From Spirochaetaceae bacterium (GTDB taxonomy: Bacteria > Spirochaetota > Spirochaetia > Treponematales > Rectinemataceae), in assembly GCA_025355995.1 (NCBI GenBank), contig JANXYQ010000016.1, positions 1-53,945 of the forward strand: 53,945 bases of DNA. The letters run 5' to 3'. The position numbers and the translations under genes are program-made. Positions within the stretch are counted from its first letter, which is position 1. Every line of letters begins with the position of its first letter. Below are positions 25,293-33,575 of the stretch, piece after piece. The notes beneath the pieces were generated by a model. That model was given only the letters and a program-made list of their open reading frames with translations. It made no database searches and had not been told where the DNA came from.

Positions 25293-27263
25293 TTAAGCGC
25301 CCCCCAGGTCGACGTGGGCTCGTAGTTGCTCCAGGCAGCCAGGGTTGCGCAGGGCGGCTAGGTTGGCTGGCAACCGGCCGTTCACTGCGTCTCGCGCAGC
25401 GCGTTCGGAGAGCTTGCCGTTGTGCGTGGCGGGCAAATCGTCGACCGCGGCTATAACGGCCGGAACGTGGAGCATGGAGGCCCGGCGAGAGAGTTCCTTC
25501 TTGATGCGAAGCGTCAGCGGACGGTCGAGCGTCACCCCCTCGCGCAAAACCAGGAGCAGGATCAATCGAGACCCTCCGATCTCGCCCGGCGACAATTGCT
25601 CGACCGCCATCGCCTGGCGAATCTCGACGAAATCCTGGAGGACCGAGTAGATCTCGGCAGGGCCGATTCGGACTCCCCGGATGTTCATCACGCCGTCGCT
25701 GCGACCCAGGATGCGGGCGCCGCCGCGCGGCGTGAGGATTACGAAATCGCCGTGCGTCCAGATGCCCGGATTCTGGGAAAAATAGGCCGCGTGGAATTTC
25801 GAGCCGTCGGGGTCGTTGAAAAATGCGATGGGACGCGAGGGAAAGGGATTGCAGCAGATAAGCTCGCCTACCTCGCCGCCGCCATCCGACTTCAGGGAGC
25901 GCAGGTCGATGCCCAGGCTGATCGATTGGGCCTCGCCCCTGAAGACGGGCAACAGCGGATTTCCGAGGACGAAGCAGCCCAGGATATCGGTGCCGCCCGA
26001 AATGGACTGCAGGGGGAGCGATCCCGCATTCTCGGCGACCCAATCGTACATCTTGTCTCCCAGGACCGAGCCCGTGGACTGAATCGCCCGCAGCCGCGTT
26101 AAGTCGGCGCAGTCCCTGGGTACGATCGCCGCGTCGCGGCAGTATTGAAGGTAGGCTGGACCCGTCCCGAAGACGGATACGCGCTCCTGGCCTACCGCGC
26201 GCCACAGCGAGTCGAGCGCGGGGAAGGTGGGAGAGCCGTCGTAGGCTACGATCGCCGTTTGCGAGGCGAGCGCCGACAATTGCCAGTTCCACATCATCCA
26301 GCCGCAGGAGGTCGTGAACAATAAACGGTCGCCGGGCTTGAAGTCCGAATGCAGCCTCTGCTCCTTCAAGTGCTCGAGGAGAGTGCCGCCGACCCCGTGC
26401 ACGATGCACTTCGGGGCACCCGTGGTGCCCGACGAGAACATCACGAAAAGCGGGTGGTTGAACGGGAAGCGGGGCCAATTAAAGGCTTCGGAGGAAGAGC
26501 CCTTCGCCTCCAGCTCCGCCAAGGTGACGACCTCTCGGCCCAGGCCCGAAACGGCCGCGAGGTCGCGATCCAGCGAGACGAGGATCCGCGCCGTCGGCAG
26601 GCCCGCGACGACGGCCTCCAGGCGATCGCGCAGCGGACGGATCGAGCCTTGGTAGGGATAGGATCCCACTGTTAATAACAGTCCTGGATCCAGCTGCTTG
26701 AATCTCGCCAGGATGGCCTCGTGGCCCTGGTCTGGACCGACCGACGACCAGGTCGCGCCCAAGCCCGTCGCCGCGAGGCAGGCGACGATTGCCTCGTCGT
26801 CGTTCCTCGCGATGGCAGCGACGCGAGCGCCCGGTCCCACGCCCAGTGCGCGAAGGCTCCTCGCCGCCGCCTCGACGCGCGCGCGAAGCTCGGCCCTCGT
26901 CCATTCCGATCGACGTCCCGTCTCGTCGAGCGCGATGAGCGCCACGGTCTCATCCTGATCGGGGGACGTCGAGCGCAGGAGGTTGCCCGTATAGGACAGG
27001 CGGAGCTCGGGGAAGAAGACGGCGCTCTCGATGGCGTCGCCCGCGCAGACGGGTTCCGAGGTGCCTTCCGTCTCCGGCGCGGCCCAAGCCAGGAAGCATC
27101 GCCAGAAATCCCGCCAGGAGGCGGCCGACCACTTGGAGAACTCGAGCCAGTCTTCGAAGTCGATGCCTGCAGCGCGGGCGCAGTACGCCATGAAATAGGC
27201 CATCTGCGAGCGCGATGAAACCTCGGGTTCGGGGACGAAAATCGGCCGGTCGGACTCGGTCAT
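25293..27263 (-). CDS. Acetoacetyl-CoA-synthetase-like adenylate-forming ligase
   Basis: Adenylating enzyme of 656 residues with full acetoacetyl-CoA synthetase length and layout. There is a cap region before the fold, then VMFSSGTTGAPKCIVH (P-loop, A3), TTSCGWMMWNWQLS, a further binding motif ISGGTDILGCF, THGDFV (A7) and LPATHNGKLSE carrying the late catalytic Lys. Such enzymes activate acetoacetate or related short beta-oxo/hydroxy acids with ATP. Here the ATG overlaps the stop of an acyl carrier protein gene (ATGA), so the natural acceptor may be that carrier rather than CoA. This is analogous to DltA charging DltC. The acyl group (acetoacetyl, 3-hydroxybutyryl or other) is inference. Confidence 0.85.
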   Translation of the reverse strand: MTESDRPIFVPEPEVSSRSQMAYFMAYCARAAGIDFEDWLEFSKWSAASWRDFWRCFLAWAAPETEGTSEPVCAGDAIESAVFFPELRLSYTGNLLRSTSPDQDETVALIALDETGRRSEWTRAELRARVEAAARSLRALGVGPGARVAAIARNDDEAIVACLAATGLGATWSSVGPDQGHEAILARFKQLDPGLLLTVGSYPYQGSIRPLRDRLEAVVAGLPTARILVSLDRDLAAVSGLGREVVTLAELEAKGSSSEAFNWPRFPFNHPLFVMFSSGTTGAPKCIVHGVGGTLLEHLKEQRLHSDFKPGDRLLFTTSCGWMMWNWQLSALASQTAIVAYDGSPTFPALDSLWRAVGQERVSVFGTGPAYLQYCRDAAIVPRDCADLTRLRAIQSTGSVLGDKMYDWVAENAGSLPLQSISGGTDILGCFVLGNPLLPVFRGEAQSISLGIDLRSLKSDGGGEVGELICCNPFPSRPIAFFNDPDGSKFHAAYFSQNPGIWTHGDFVILTPRGGARILGRSDGVMNIRGVRIGPAEIYSVLQDFVEIRQAMAVEQLSPGEIGGSRLILLLVLREGVTLDRPLTLRIKKELSRRASMLHVPAVIAAVDDLPATHNGKLSERAARDAVNGRLPANLAALRNPGCLEQLRAHVDLGGA

Positions 27264-27526
27264 GCGTTGCCTCCGCCATGCGCGGTCACGTAATCGAGAA
27301 TTTTATTAACGCTGTCGAAATTCTCTCGATTCAGCAGCTTAAGTTCGATCTTGATGCGGAATTTATCCTCGAGGTACACGACCAGCGCGACGAAGCCCAG
27401 GCTGTCGAGCACGCCCCTATCCAGGAACGAGGCCTCGTCATCGCCGATCTTCGCCTCGGCGTCCCCGAAGTGATACTTGTCGTCCAGCCAGTCGATCAAT
27501 AGCCGGCGCATGTCGGCGCGGGTCAT
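27260..27526 (-). CDS. Acyl carrier protein (DltC-like role)
   Basis: An acidic carrier of 88 residues. The phosphopantetheine site is Ser42 in GVLDSLGFVAL, followed by a helix II-like segment (VVYLEDKFRIKIE) and NFDSVNKILDYV as helix III. GGAGG lies 6-7 bases before the ATG at 27526. It lies between the MBOAT gene and the ligase gene, the order expected of a dlt-type acylation operon. The ligase would load it, and the loaded carrier would donate the acyl group to the MBOAT protein at the membrane. It requires a phosphopantetheinyl transferase; a Sfp-type one is encoded at 34603-35301. Confidence 0.88.
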   Translation of the reverse strand: MTRADMRRLLIDWLDDKYHFGDAEAKIGDDEASFLDRGVLDSLGFVALVVYLEDKFRIKIELKLLNRENFDSVNKILDYVTAHGGGNA

Positions 27527-27550
27527 CCGTGCCCTCCCTTCGCCTCGCGG

Positions 27551-29050
27551 TCAAAACTGCGCATAGATGAACGTGCTCGCGCCGAGAGGCACGAAAACCA
27601 GCAGGAATACCATGGCGAGCCCGTATGACACGCCCCGAATCGGCGTCGGCAGGGCCCGGAAGCGTTCCATCAATGCTGGGCCTCTCCCGACCTGGAGAGA
27701 ATGGAAGACTACCATGAAGGCGGCGCAGAACAGAGCCATGAAGCCGAAATGCCCGACCCGGCCCGAGCCGCCGCCCAGGCCCAGAAGACCCGCGGCGAAA
27801 TCCGCCGCCGCGCGAAGGCCGGGGGATCGGAAAGGTACGAGCGTAAGCAGGAAGAAGGCCTGCGTAAGAACCCAGGCGGCCGCTCCGTAGGGTTTGGACC
27901 TGCGTGCCTCGACCCAGCGGCGATCCTTGCGGCAACGGCGTTTGTACCACTCGTCGTAGGCATGGTGGACGGCCATCGCGATGCCATGCGACAGCCCCCA
28001 TAGGACGAAGGTCCATGTCGGCCCGTGCCATAGGCCCGATGCCAGGAATACCACTACGAAGCCCGCGCCTACCCGCCCGCGGAACCGGGACCGTCCCGTC
28101 GTGAGCGGCGCGAAGATGTAGTCGAAGAGCCAGGTATTGAGGCTGATATGCCAACGCCGCCAGAATTCCGGAAGGCTCTTGGACAGGAAGGGATAGCGGA
28201 AGTTCTCGGGCAGGGTCAACCCGAACAGCCGGCCGGTTCCGATAGCCATCAGGGAGTAGCCCGCGAAGTCGCAAAAGAGCTGCGTCGCGTAGGCCGCCAG
28301 CGCTATCCATAAAGCTCCGGCGGAGTAGGCTCCGGGGTTCGAGAAGGCGGGGGCGACCAGGTTAGGCGAGAGCCAGTCTGCGACCAACGCTTTCATCGCG
28401 AAGCCGAGGAGAAACGAGGCCGCGCCTTCCGCGACGTCATCGGTGCGAAGCGCCCGGCGTTCGTAGTATTGCGGCAGCATCGCGCGCGTCCGGACTATCG
28501 GGCCCGCGATGAGTTGCGGGAAAAAGGCCACGAAGGCCGAGTAGGCCAGGGGATCCCTACAGGCCGGCGAGCGCTCCCAGTAGACCTCGAGAAGGTAGCC
28601 TACCTGGATGAGGGTCGTGTACGAGATGCCCAGGGGCAGGGCCAGGCGCAGGACAGGCATCGCGTCCGATATGCCCGCGGCGTCGAGAAGGGCGTTGAGC
28701 GATTGGGAGAAGAATCCCGCGTATTTGAATAGGCCCAGGAAGCCCAGCTGCATGATGACGGCGATGACGGCGATGGCCTTTCTTTTTTTCCGCATAATCG
28801 CGGCTTGCGCCTCATCCATCCCCTCGGTCGGCCGGGCGTCCAGCCAGACTCCCGCGGCGAAAGAGGTCGCGACCGCGGCTGTCAGCACCACCAGGAGCCT
28901 CGGGCTCCAGGTTGCGTAGAACGCGACGCTCGCCAGGAGCAGGATGGCGTTCTGCCAGTTCCTGCCGGAGGCTCCTCGTCGAGGACCGACCCAGTACAGC
29001 AGGAAGACGGTCGGGAAGAAGACGGCGAATTCCACTCCGGTGAAGCTCAT
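27551..29050 (-). CDS. MBOAT-family membrane O-acyltransferase (DltB/AlgI-like)
   Basis: Polytopic enzyme of 499 residues with about ten helices. Family marks are EFAVFFPTVFLLYWVGP at the N terminus, GISYTTLIQVGYLLEVYW, FFPQLIAGPIVR, WRRWHISLNTWLFDYIFAPL, and FLASGLWHGPTWTFVLWG with the invariant catalytic His. AlgI and DltB move acyl groups across the inner membrane onto extracytoplasmic glycans. Its ATG overlaps the stop of the SGNH gene (ATGA), and the carrier protein gene follows 24 bases after its stop. With its neighbours it forms a complete Dlt-like set. The donor is probably the acylated carrier protein. Confidence 0.92.
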   Translation of the reverse strand: MSFTGVEFAVFFPTVFLLYWVGPRRGASGRNWQNAILLLASVAFYATWSPRLLVVLTAAVATSFAAGVWLDARPTEGMDEAQAAIMRKKRKAIAVIAVIMQLGFLGLFKYAGFFSQSLNALLDAAGISDAMPVLRLALPLGISYTTLIQVGYLLEVYWERSPACRDPLAYSAFVAFFPQLIAGPIVRTRAMLPQYYERRALRTDDVAEGAASFLLGFAMKALVADWLSPNLVAPAFSNPGAYSAGALWIALAAYATQLFCDFAGYSLMAIGTGRLFGLTLPENFRYPFLSKSLPEFWRRWHISLNTWLFDYIFAPLTTGRSRFRGRVGAGFVVVFLASGLWHGPTWTFVLWGLSHGIAMAVHHAYDEWYKRRCRKDRRWVEARRSKPYGAAAWVLTQAFFLLTLVPFRSPGLRAAADFAAGLLGLGGGSGRVGHFGFMALFCAAFMVVFHSLQVGRGPALMERFRALPTPIRGVSYGLAMVFLLVFVPLGASTFIYAQF

Positions 29051-30072
29051 TGCGCAGCCCCCGCGAGGAATGATAGATCCCCCGCCAGGGCCCAGGCGGC
29101 CAGGCGTTCATTCCCGTCAGGGAGGACATGGTCGAGGTCGGGCGCGAAGTCGTCGTCGGTCAGCGGGCTGGAGGCGGTTATGTCCACGAATCGGATCCCC
29201 TTCTCTTGCGCGATCGCCCGCATCCTCTGGGAAAACTGGCGCAGGGTTGTGTCCTTCGCCTTCTGGGTGAGGGTGCCAGGCATGCGCGGGTAGAGTAGCA
29301 GGGTAACGTCCAGATCTCGCCCCTTGAAATACGAAACCAATTCGTCGAAGGCCTTCATCTGCGAAGGCTCGAAGAGGGACTGCTCGCCTCCCTCGATCAT
29401 AGCTTGCCAGAATTCAATGGATTTTGGGTCTTTCGCGCTCGAAGGCGCCTTCCTGCTGATCGAAGCTCGCAGACCCTCTATGATGCGGTCATGGCCGCGG
29501 TCCTGCACCAAGATGGATTTCGGCCAAAGCTCCCGCCATATCTTCTGGAGGAAGTTACGGTTGTAGTTGTTCAGGTTGTTGGCGCACAGATCGGCGAGGA
29601 AATCCCGCCAGCGCCAGGCTCGAGCCGGTAGACCCATCGTGATGGAAGAAGTGCCATTGCCTTGGGAGGTCGAGTCCCACCACTCGGTCACGATTAGGAC
29701 GTGACGAAGGGACGGCCGCCGGAGCGCGCCCGAGCTCGTCCGGGCCTCGATGAGCGGCTTGATTCGGTTTTCCAGGACCCACGCATAGTTCGTGAGCTTG
29801 CCCCACTCCACGGGAACGGACTGCACGCGAACCTCGCCGTGGGTCCGTTCGTAGAGCGCGCGGCCCAGCGCGACGAAGCTGCGGGCGTGGCTGGATCCCA
29901 CGACGAGTACGGTCGGATCGCCGGCCGCGTACTGCAGTATCGCCGAATCGACCTCGAGCAGGGGGTTCAGGGGCACGACGGTCTGCAAGGCCGCATCCGT
30001 GGCTGCCACTGTCGCGAAAGCGCAAAATCCTACCAACAGCAGATTTCGCCAACCTCCAAGCATGCCCGACAT
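29047..30072 (-). CDS. SGNH-fold membrane-anchored acyltransferase/esterase (DltD/AlgJ-like)
   Basis: A 341-residue protein with one N-terminal membrane anchor (LLLVGFCAFATVAATDAAL) and an extracytoplasmic domain. It has the SGNH motifs VLVVGSSHARSF (nucleophile Ser near residue 61), VTEWWDS, and DLDHVLPDGNERL near residue 315, supplying the Asp-x-x-His-like pair. The same arrangement is seen in AlgJ/AlgX and DltD partners of MBOAT proteins, which complete acyl transfer to the polysaccharide. GGAGG lies 5 bases upstream of the ATG, and its stop overlaps the MBOAT start. A 126-base gap separates it from the ABC permease gene upstream, so an internal promoter is possible. Confidence 0.85.
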   Translation of the reverse strand: MSGMLGGWRNLLLVGFCAFATVAATDAALQTVVPLNPLLEVDSAILQYAAGDPTVLVVGSSHARSFVALGRALYERTHGEVRVQSVPVEWGKLTNYAWVLENRIKPLIEARTSSGALRRPSLRHVLIVTEWWDSTSQGNGTSSITMGLPARAWRWRDFLADLCANNLNNYNRNFLQKIWRELWPKSILVQDRGHDRIIEGLRASISRKAPSSAKDPKSIEFWQAMIEGGEQSLFEPSQMKAFDELVSYFKGRDLDVTLLLYPRMPGTLTQKAKDTTLRQFSQRMRAIAQEKGIRFVDITASSPLTDDDFAPDLDHVLPDGNERLAAWALAGDLSFLAGAAQ

Positions 30073-30198
30073 CGCGTCCTCCAGAAAAGATTCCTTTTTC
30101 GTTTATCGTGAGAACATATATCACGCCCAATCTGGCTGCCGATAGGGGGAGGCGGATAGCCCGGGAACTCGCGCTAGCCGGCCAAACCGGTTCATCGC

Positions 30199-31002
30199 CT
30201 AGAACTGCACGAGGCTGCCTTCCATCTTCGCCCGCGCCAGGGCGAGCTTGAGCAGGTAGAAGCCGGCGGGGCCGACCACGAGCGTGAATATGGCGAGGAA
30301 GCCGAGGGCCGGGAGCCATTCGCCACCATTCCCTGGCACAAGGAGTATCTCTCTGACCGCCTTCGCCGCCTGCGTGATAGGCAGGAAGAAAGAGATCTTC
30401 TGCACGGGGAGGGGAAGGACTTCCACCGGGAATACGAGGCCTCCGAGGAGGTAGCTCGAGGTTCCGAAAATAAAGTTGATAGGGTTCCCCCGTTTGAAAA
30501 CCATGATGAAGGCGGCGGAGATCATTCCCAAGGACAGGAAGCAGAGGAAGGTGAGGGCGAGGATCAGCAGGACCATCGCGACTTGGGCGATCGAGACCTT
30601 CAAGCCGATGATGAGTATCGCGATGCCGAGATAGAAGACGCTCTCCAGGAAGGACTCCACGAAGGACCAAAGGGAATTCCCGAATAGGATGGCGTTGGCC
30701 GAGGTCGGCGTTATGAGGAGGGCCTCGAGGGTTCCCTGGACCTGAGCCTCTCGCACCTGTCCCGACAGGGAGTATAGGCCGGTCGACACGAAGGTGCTCA
30801 CCGACATGCCGAGCAGGGTGAAGGCGAAATAACTATTGCCGTAGCGGGCCAGGTATTCCGAAAAGCTGTTGTTGAAGGTCTTGCCGATGAAGAAGAGGAA
30901 CAGGATGCCGACGATCAGGCTGCCGAAATTGAGGATAAGCCGGAATCGATAGCTCATGAGCTCATAGAAGTCCCTTTTGATGAAACTGAGCATTTTACGC
31001 AT
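30199..31002 (-). CDS. ABC-2-type transporter permease
   Basis: Inner-membrane permease of 267 residues with six helices. An ABC-2 core is visible in QVREAQVQGTLEALLITPTS, which corresponds to the cytoplasmic coupling region, with FGTSSYLLGGLVFPVEVLPL near helix 5. The protein belongs to the group that includes Wzm/TagG-like glycan exporters and DrrB-like drug exporters. The start overlaps the ATPase stop by 8 bases, so the two subunits are coupled. Position at the head of a glycan operon suggests export of the polysaccharide or its lipid-linked precursor. Export of the peptide encoded just across the divergent promoter is an alternative. Confidence 0.88.
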   Translation of the reverse strand: MRKMLSFIKRDFYELMSYRFRLILNFGSLIVGILFLFFIGKTFNNSFSEYLARYGNSYFAFTLLGMSVSTFVSTGLYSLSGQVREAQVQGTLEALLITPTSANAILFGNSLWSFVESFLESVFYLGIAILIIGLKVSIAQVAMVLLILALTFLCFLSLGMISAAFIMVFKRGNPINFIFGTSSYLLGGLVFPVEVLPLPVQKISFFLPITQAAKAVREILLVPGNGGEWLPALGFLAIFTLVVGPAGFYLLKLALARAKMEGSLVQF

Positions 31003-31975
31003 CGGGCCGTATCCTCCTATTCAGCAGTTCCAGGAGGTCATCCTGCGGGCGGAAGGCTTCCAGGAGCGCCCCGCCTTCCAGGACGAAGGTTCGGATGAGC
31101 TCTTCCTGGTCCGTTCCCGCCGGATCGAGAGTCACCCTAAGGCAGCCCTTATCTCGCGCCGATACGCCGGCCCCGTGCCGGCGCAGCCACGCCGCCGGCG
31201 CCTGACCCTCGAAGCGCAGCTCCAGCTCAGGGTTGCCGCCCATCAAGTGCCGCAATTCGCCGAGCCTGCCTTTTTCTACAATCAGCCCCCGATCCAGGAT
31301 GATGACCTGATCAGCTAGGCGCCGGGCTTCCTCGAGGTCGTGGGTGCAGAGGAATACGGTCGCGCCGCGCTTGCCGATCAAGGTCTTCGTTATGAATTCC
31401 CAGAAATCCTCCCGCGCCAAGGGGTCGAGGTGGGAGGCCGGCTCATCGAGGAGGTAGAGCTCAGGGTTGCCGACCAGCGCGCGCGCGATATTTAGCTTCT
31501 GCTTCATGCCGGTTGAATAGAGGCGATACGGCTTATCCGCCGAATCGAAGATGCCGCTTTCGGATAGGGCCTCATCGACGCGGGCTTTCAAGGCCTTGCC
31601 GGCTAAATCGTACAACGAGCCGAAGAACAGGAGATTCTGCCGCCCAGTCAGTCGCCAGTAGAAGGCTCTCTCGTTCTGTGTGACTAATCCTATCTTCGCC
31701 TGGATAGACCTATCCCAGCGCTCGCGGGGGATGCCGTCATACCTGATGTCGCCCGAATCGGGGGTGATCAAGGATGCGAGGATCTTGATGAGGGTGGTTT
31801 TCCCGGCGCCGTTGGGCCCCAGGAGGCAGGATACCTTGTTGCGCGGAATCTCGAGATCGACTGCGGTCAATGCTCGCTTGATGGGCCGTTTCCGGAAAGG
31901 ATTGCCGATCGGTTCCTTGAAGGACTTGGATACGCCGCTCAGAGCTAGCAGTATTTTGTTCTCTTGTTGGTCCAT
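30995..31975 (-). CDS. ABC transporter ATP-binding protein
   Basis: ATPase subunit of 326 residues. Walker A is LLGPNGAGKTTLIKIL, the Q-loop is GLVTQNERAF, the signature is YSTGMKQKLNIARAL (variant LSGGQ), Walker B with the catalytic Glu is LYLLDEPASHLDP, and the H-loop is CTHDLEEA. A C-terminal extension of ~90 residues after the nucleotide-binding domain could be a regulatory or substrate-sensing part, but it is shorter than the carbohydrate-binding domain of Wzt. It pairs with the ABC-2 permease. It is the first gene of the leftward operon, and its ATG lies only a few bases after the predicted transcription start, so the mRNA may be nearly leaderless. Confidence 0.92.
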   Translation of the reverse strand: MDQQENKILLALSGVSKSFKEPIGNPFRKRPIKRALTAVDLEIPRNKVSCLLGPNGAGKTTLIKILASLITPDSGDIRYDGIPRERWDRSIQAKIGLVTQNERAFYWRLTGRQNLLFFGSLYDLAGKALKARVDEALSESGIFDSADKPYRLYSTGMKQKLNIARALVGNPELYLLDEPASHLDPLAREDFWEFITKTLIGKRGATVFLCTHDLEEARRLADQVIILDRGLIVEKGRLGELRHLMGGNPELELRFEGQAPAAWLRRHGAGVSARDKGCLRVTLDPAGTDQEELIRTFVLEGGALLEAFRPQDDLLELLNRRIRPDA

Positions 31976-31993
31976 GTCGGCGCATTATATACT
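31964..31993 (+). promoter_or_regulatory. Rightward promoter of the peptidase-HPrK-PqqD operon
   Basis: TTGTTG at 31964-31969 and TATACT at 31988-31993 are separated by 18 bases. The predicted start at about 32000 lies at the ATG at 32003, so the transcript would be leaderless, in keeping with the lack of a Shine-Dalgarno. The -35 box lies inside the 5' end of the opposing ATPase gene. Confidence 0.45.
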
Positions 31994-32013
31994 TCCGCGG
32001 ATATGCAAGGCAA
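31984..32013 (-). promoter_or_regulatory. Leftward promoter of the glycan/acylation operon
   Basis: On the reverse strand TTGCCT (32013-32008) and a perfect TATAAT (31989-31984) are separated by 18 bases. The two -10 boxes of the divergent promoters overlap, so the two operons would compete for polymerase. Predicted leader length is only about two bases. Confidence 0.5.
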
Positions 32014-32464
32014 TGAACGCCTGAGGAGCGCGGAAGCTCACGAGTGGCTGGATTTTTACAGCGGCGGGCACGAGGGCGAAATACTTCTTCCGATGCTGTC
32101 CGGTAGCATGGCCGACGTGCTCCTTCCCGGCGATATCCTGACCGTACTGCCCTTGGGGAAGGAGGGGGTACATGCCGGCGATATCGTCGTATTCCGCGAA
32201 GGCGGCAAGCTCGTAGCCCATCGGCTCATCTTCGTTTTCAGGCTGTTCTCTTTCTCTCTCTTCATCGAGAAAGGGGATGCCAACCCGAATGCGTCGATCT
32301 TGAGGGCGAGGAGCATCGTTGGGAAAGTCTCCGCCGCGCGCAGACAGGGGAGGATTATCCCGATCGGGAGAGGCCCTTCGGCCGGTACCAACGCATGGCA
32401 CTTGTTGCTCGAGCTCCGGAAGCGCTTACAGAAGAGGATATCGGGGCGCGATGCACGAGTATAA
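32003..32464 (+). CDS. S24/S26-type serine peptidase without membrane anchor
   Basis: A 153-residue protein with the signal-peptidase-like core LPMLSGSMADVLLPGDILTV (nucleophile Ser in SGSM), AGDIVVFREGGKLVAHRLI and FIEKGDANP. The HR of AHRLI occupies the place of the Ser-His dyad of the archaeal/ER (SipW-like) branch. Classical signal peptidase I has a Lys there. Unlike SipW it has no evident transmembrane helix, so it is probably cytoplasmic or peripheral. It is the first gene of a three-gene operon with HPr-kinase-like and PqqD-like proteins. Such trios accompany ribosomally made, modified peptides. It may cleave the leader of the peptide encoded at 33645-33800. ATG 32003 is the first in-frame start after the promoter. 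Confidence 0.75.
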   Translation: MQGNERLRSAEAHEWLDFYSGGHEGEILLPMLSGSMADVLLPGDILTVLPLGKEGVHAGDIVVFREGGKLVAHRLIFVFRLFSFSLFIEKGDANPNASILRARSIVGKVSAARRQGRIIPIGRGPSAGTNAWHLLLELRKRLQKRISGRDARV

Positions 32465-33299
32465 TCTACGAATTGGGAGCGTAGTCGTATCCCTCGATTT
32501 TCGCTATGAGCGGTACAAGCTGGCATTCATGGATTATTTCCAGCGGCCATCCCATCCTTCGCCAGGGGATATCCGGCTCAAGCTCAAATTCAAAGACGAT
32601 ATCAAAGGCCTCGCGGAGATCCCAAACTCGCTTTTCCTGACCAAGCGAGGCGACGGTAAGGGCTTCTCGGTCGCGGAGGGGCTGATCGAGGGCAAGTACT
32701 CGCCGAAGAGCGGAGAGGGCGAGCTCGTCGTCCAATCGATCATCATGGAAGGCAATTTCGCCCGCATCTTCGAGCAGATCCTCTACCAGGCCTTTTGGTC
32801 GGCCGTTCGGAGAAAAGGACTGAGCGCGCTCCTCATTCATTCCAGCGCCGTCGTCCGAAACGGGAAGGGCTATATCTTCACGGGCAGGTCGGGCTCCGGC
32901 AAGAGTACGATAGCTTCACTATGCGCGGGTTCGAAGGTTCTGAATGACGAGATCGCCCTTATAGATCTTTCGGGAGAGCAGGCCATCGTCTCCGATACGC
33001 CATTCAACGGTCTTTTCCCGGATAAGGTCGAGGGCTCGGCCCCGCTTTCGGCCGTACTGCTCCTGAAGCAAGCGCCTTTCCATCGAGTGGCGCGCGCATC
33101 CTCGGCGGAGAGCATCAAGACTCTCTCCAAGGAAATCATCCCCCCCATGGGGCTGGAAACGCCGCTTGCCTCGACCGTATATTGGGATATGCTGGATTGC
33201 GCCAAGAAGATCAGCGATGCGGTTCCGCTCTACCTCATGGAGTTCTTGCCGAATCCCGGTTTCTGGGAATGCATCGATCGCGAAGAAAGGAATCCCTGA
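32451..33299 (+). CDS. HPr-kinase-like P-loop protein
   Basis: A 282-residue protein. Its second half resembles the HPr serine kinase C-terminal fold: LLIHSSAVVRNGKGYIFTGRSGSGKST holds the P-loop at 145-153, then VLNDEIALIDL and GLFPDKVEGSAPLSAVLLLKQ. The first 120 residues are an uncharacterised beta-rich region. HPr-kinase-related proteins of this type regularly accompany PqqD-like proteins in peptide-modification loci (the HprK-related/PqqD systems), although their substrates are mostly unknown. It overlaps the peptidase gene by 14 bases, and its stop overlaps the next start as TGATG. I infer a peptide or carrier kinase; direct HPr phosphorylation is unlikely without PTS genes here. Confidence 0.8.
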   Translation: MHEYNLRIGSVVVSLDFRYERYKLAFMDYFQRPSHPSPGDIRLKLKFKDDIKGLAEIPNSLFLTKRGDGKGFSVAEGLIEGKYSPKSGEGELVVQSIIMEGNFARIFEQILYQAFWSAVRRKGLSALLIHSSAVVRNGKGYIFTGRSGSGKSTIASLCAGSKVLNDEIALIDLSGEQAIVSDTPFNGLFPDKVEGSAPLSAVLLLKQAPFHRVARASSAESIKTLSKEIIPPMGLETPLASTVYWDMLDCAKKISDAVPLYLMEFLPNPGFWECIDREERNP

Positions 33300-33574
33300 T
33301 GACCGAGGACAGCCGTACCCCGAAAAAGATGGAAAAGCTCCTGGAGCGAGAGATCGACGACGAGATAGTGGTACTCTCCCCCGAGGGGAAATTCTTGCAT
33401 AGCTTCGAGGGGTCGGCGCGATTCATCTGGAGCTTGATAGACGGGCTCCGCACGATCGATTCCATCCTCGATTCCATTATCGAGGAGTATCAGGTCGAGC
33501 CTGGAACCGCCCGAAACGACCTGGAAAACTTCCTTGCGGAACTTCAGGACCTGTCGCTGATCCGGTTCCGGTAG
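33299..33574 (+). CDS. PqqD-like peptide chaperone
   Basis: A 91-residue PqqD-family protein, a winged-helix fold that binds the leader of a precursor peptide and presents it to modifying enzymes. Typical features are DDEIVVLSPEGKFLHSFEGS (the usual hydrophobic beta-strand pair and leaving-turn), ARFIWSLIDG (the family W-x-L-I/L-D-G), and a helical C terminus ending with LQDLSLIRF. TGATG coupling to the HPr-kinase-like gene ensures co-expression. The convergent short gene at 33645-33800 has a leader-like N terminus and is the obvious partner. No radical SAM or cyclase gene is in the window, so the chemistry it would serve is unknown. Confidence 0.85.
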   Translation: MTEDSRTPKKMEKLLEREIDDEIVVLSPEGKFLHSFEGSARFIWSLIDGLRTIDSILDSIIEEYQVEPGTARNDLENFLAELQDLSLIRFR

Positions 33575-33575
33575 G

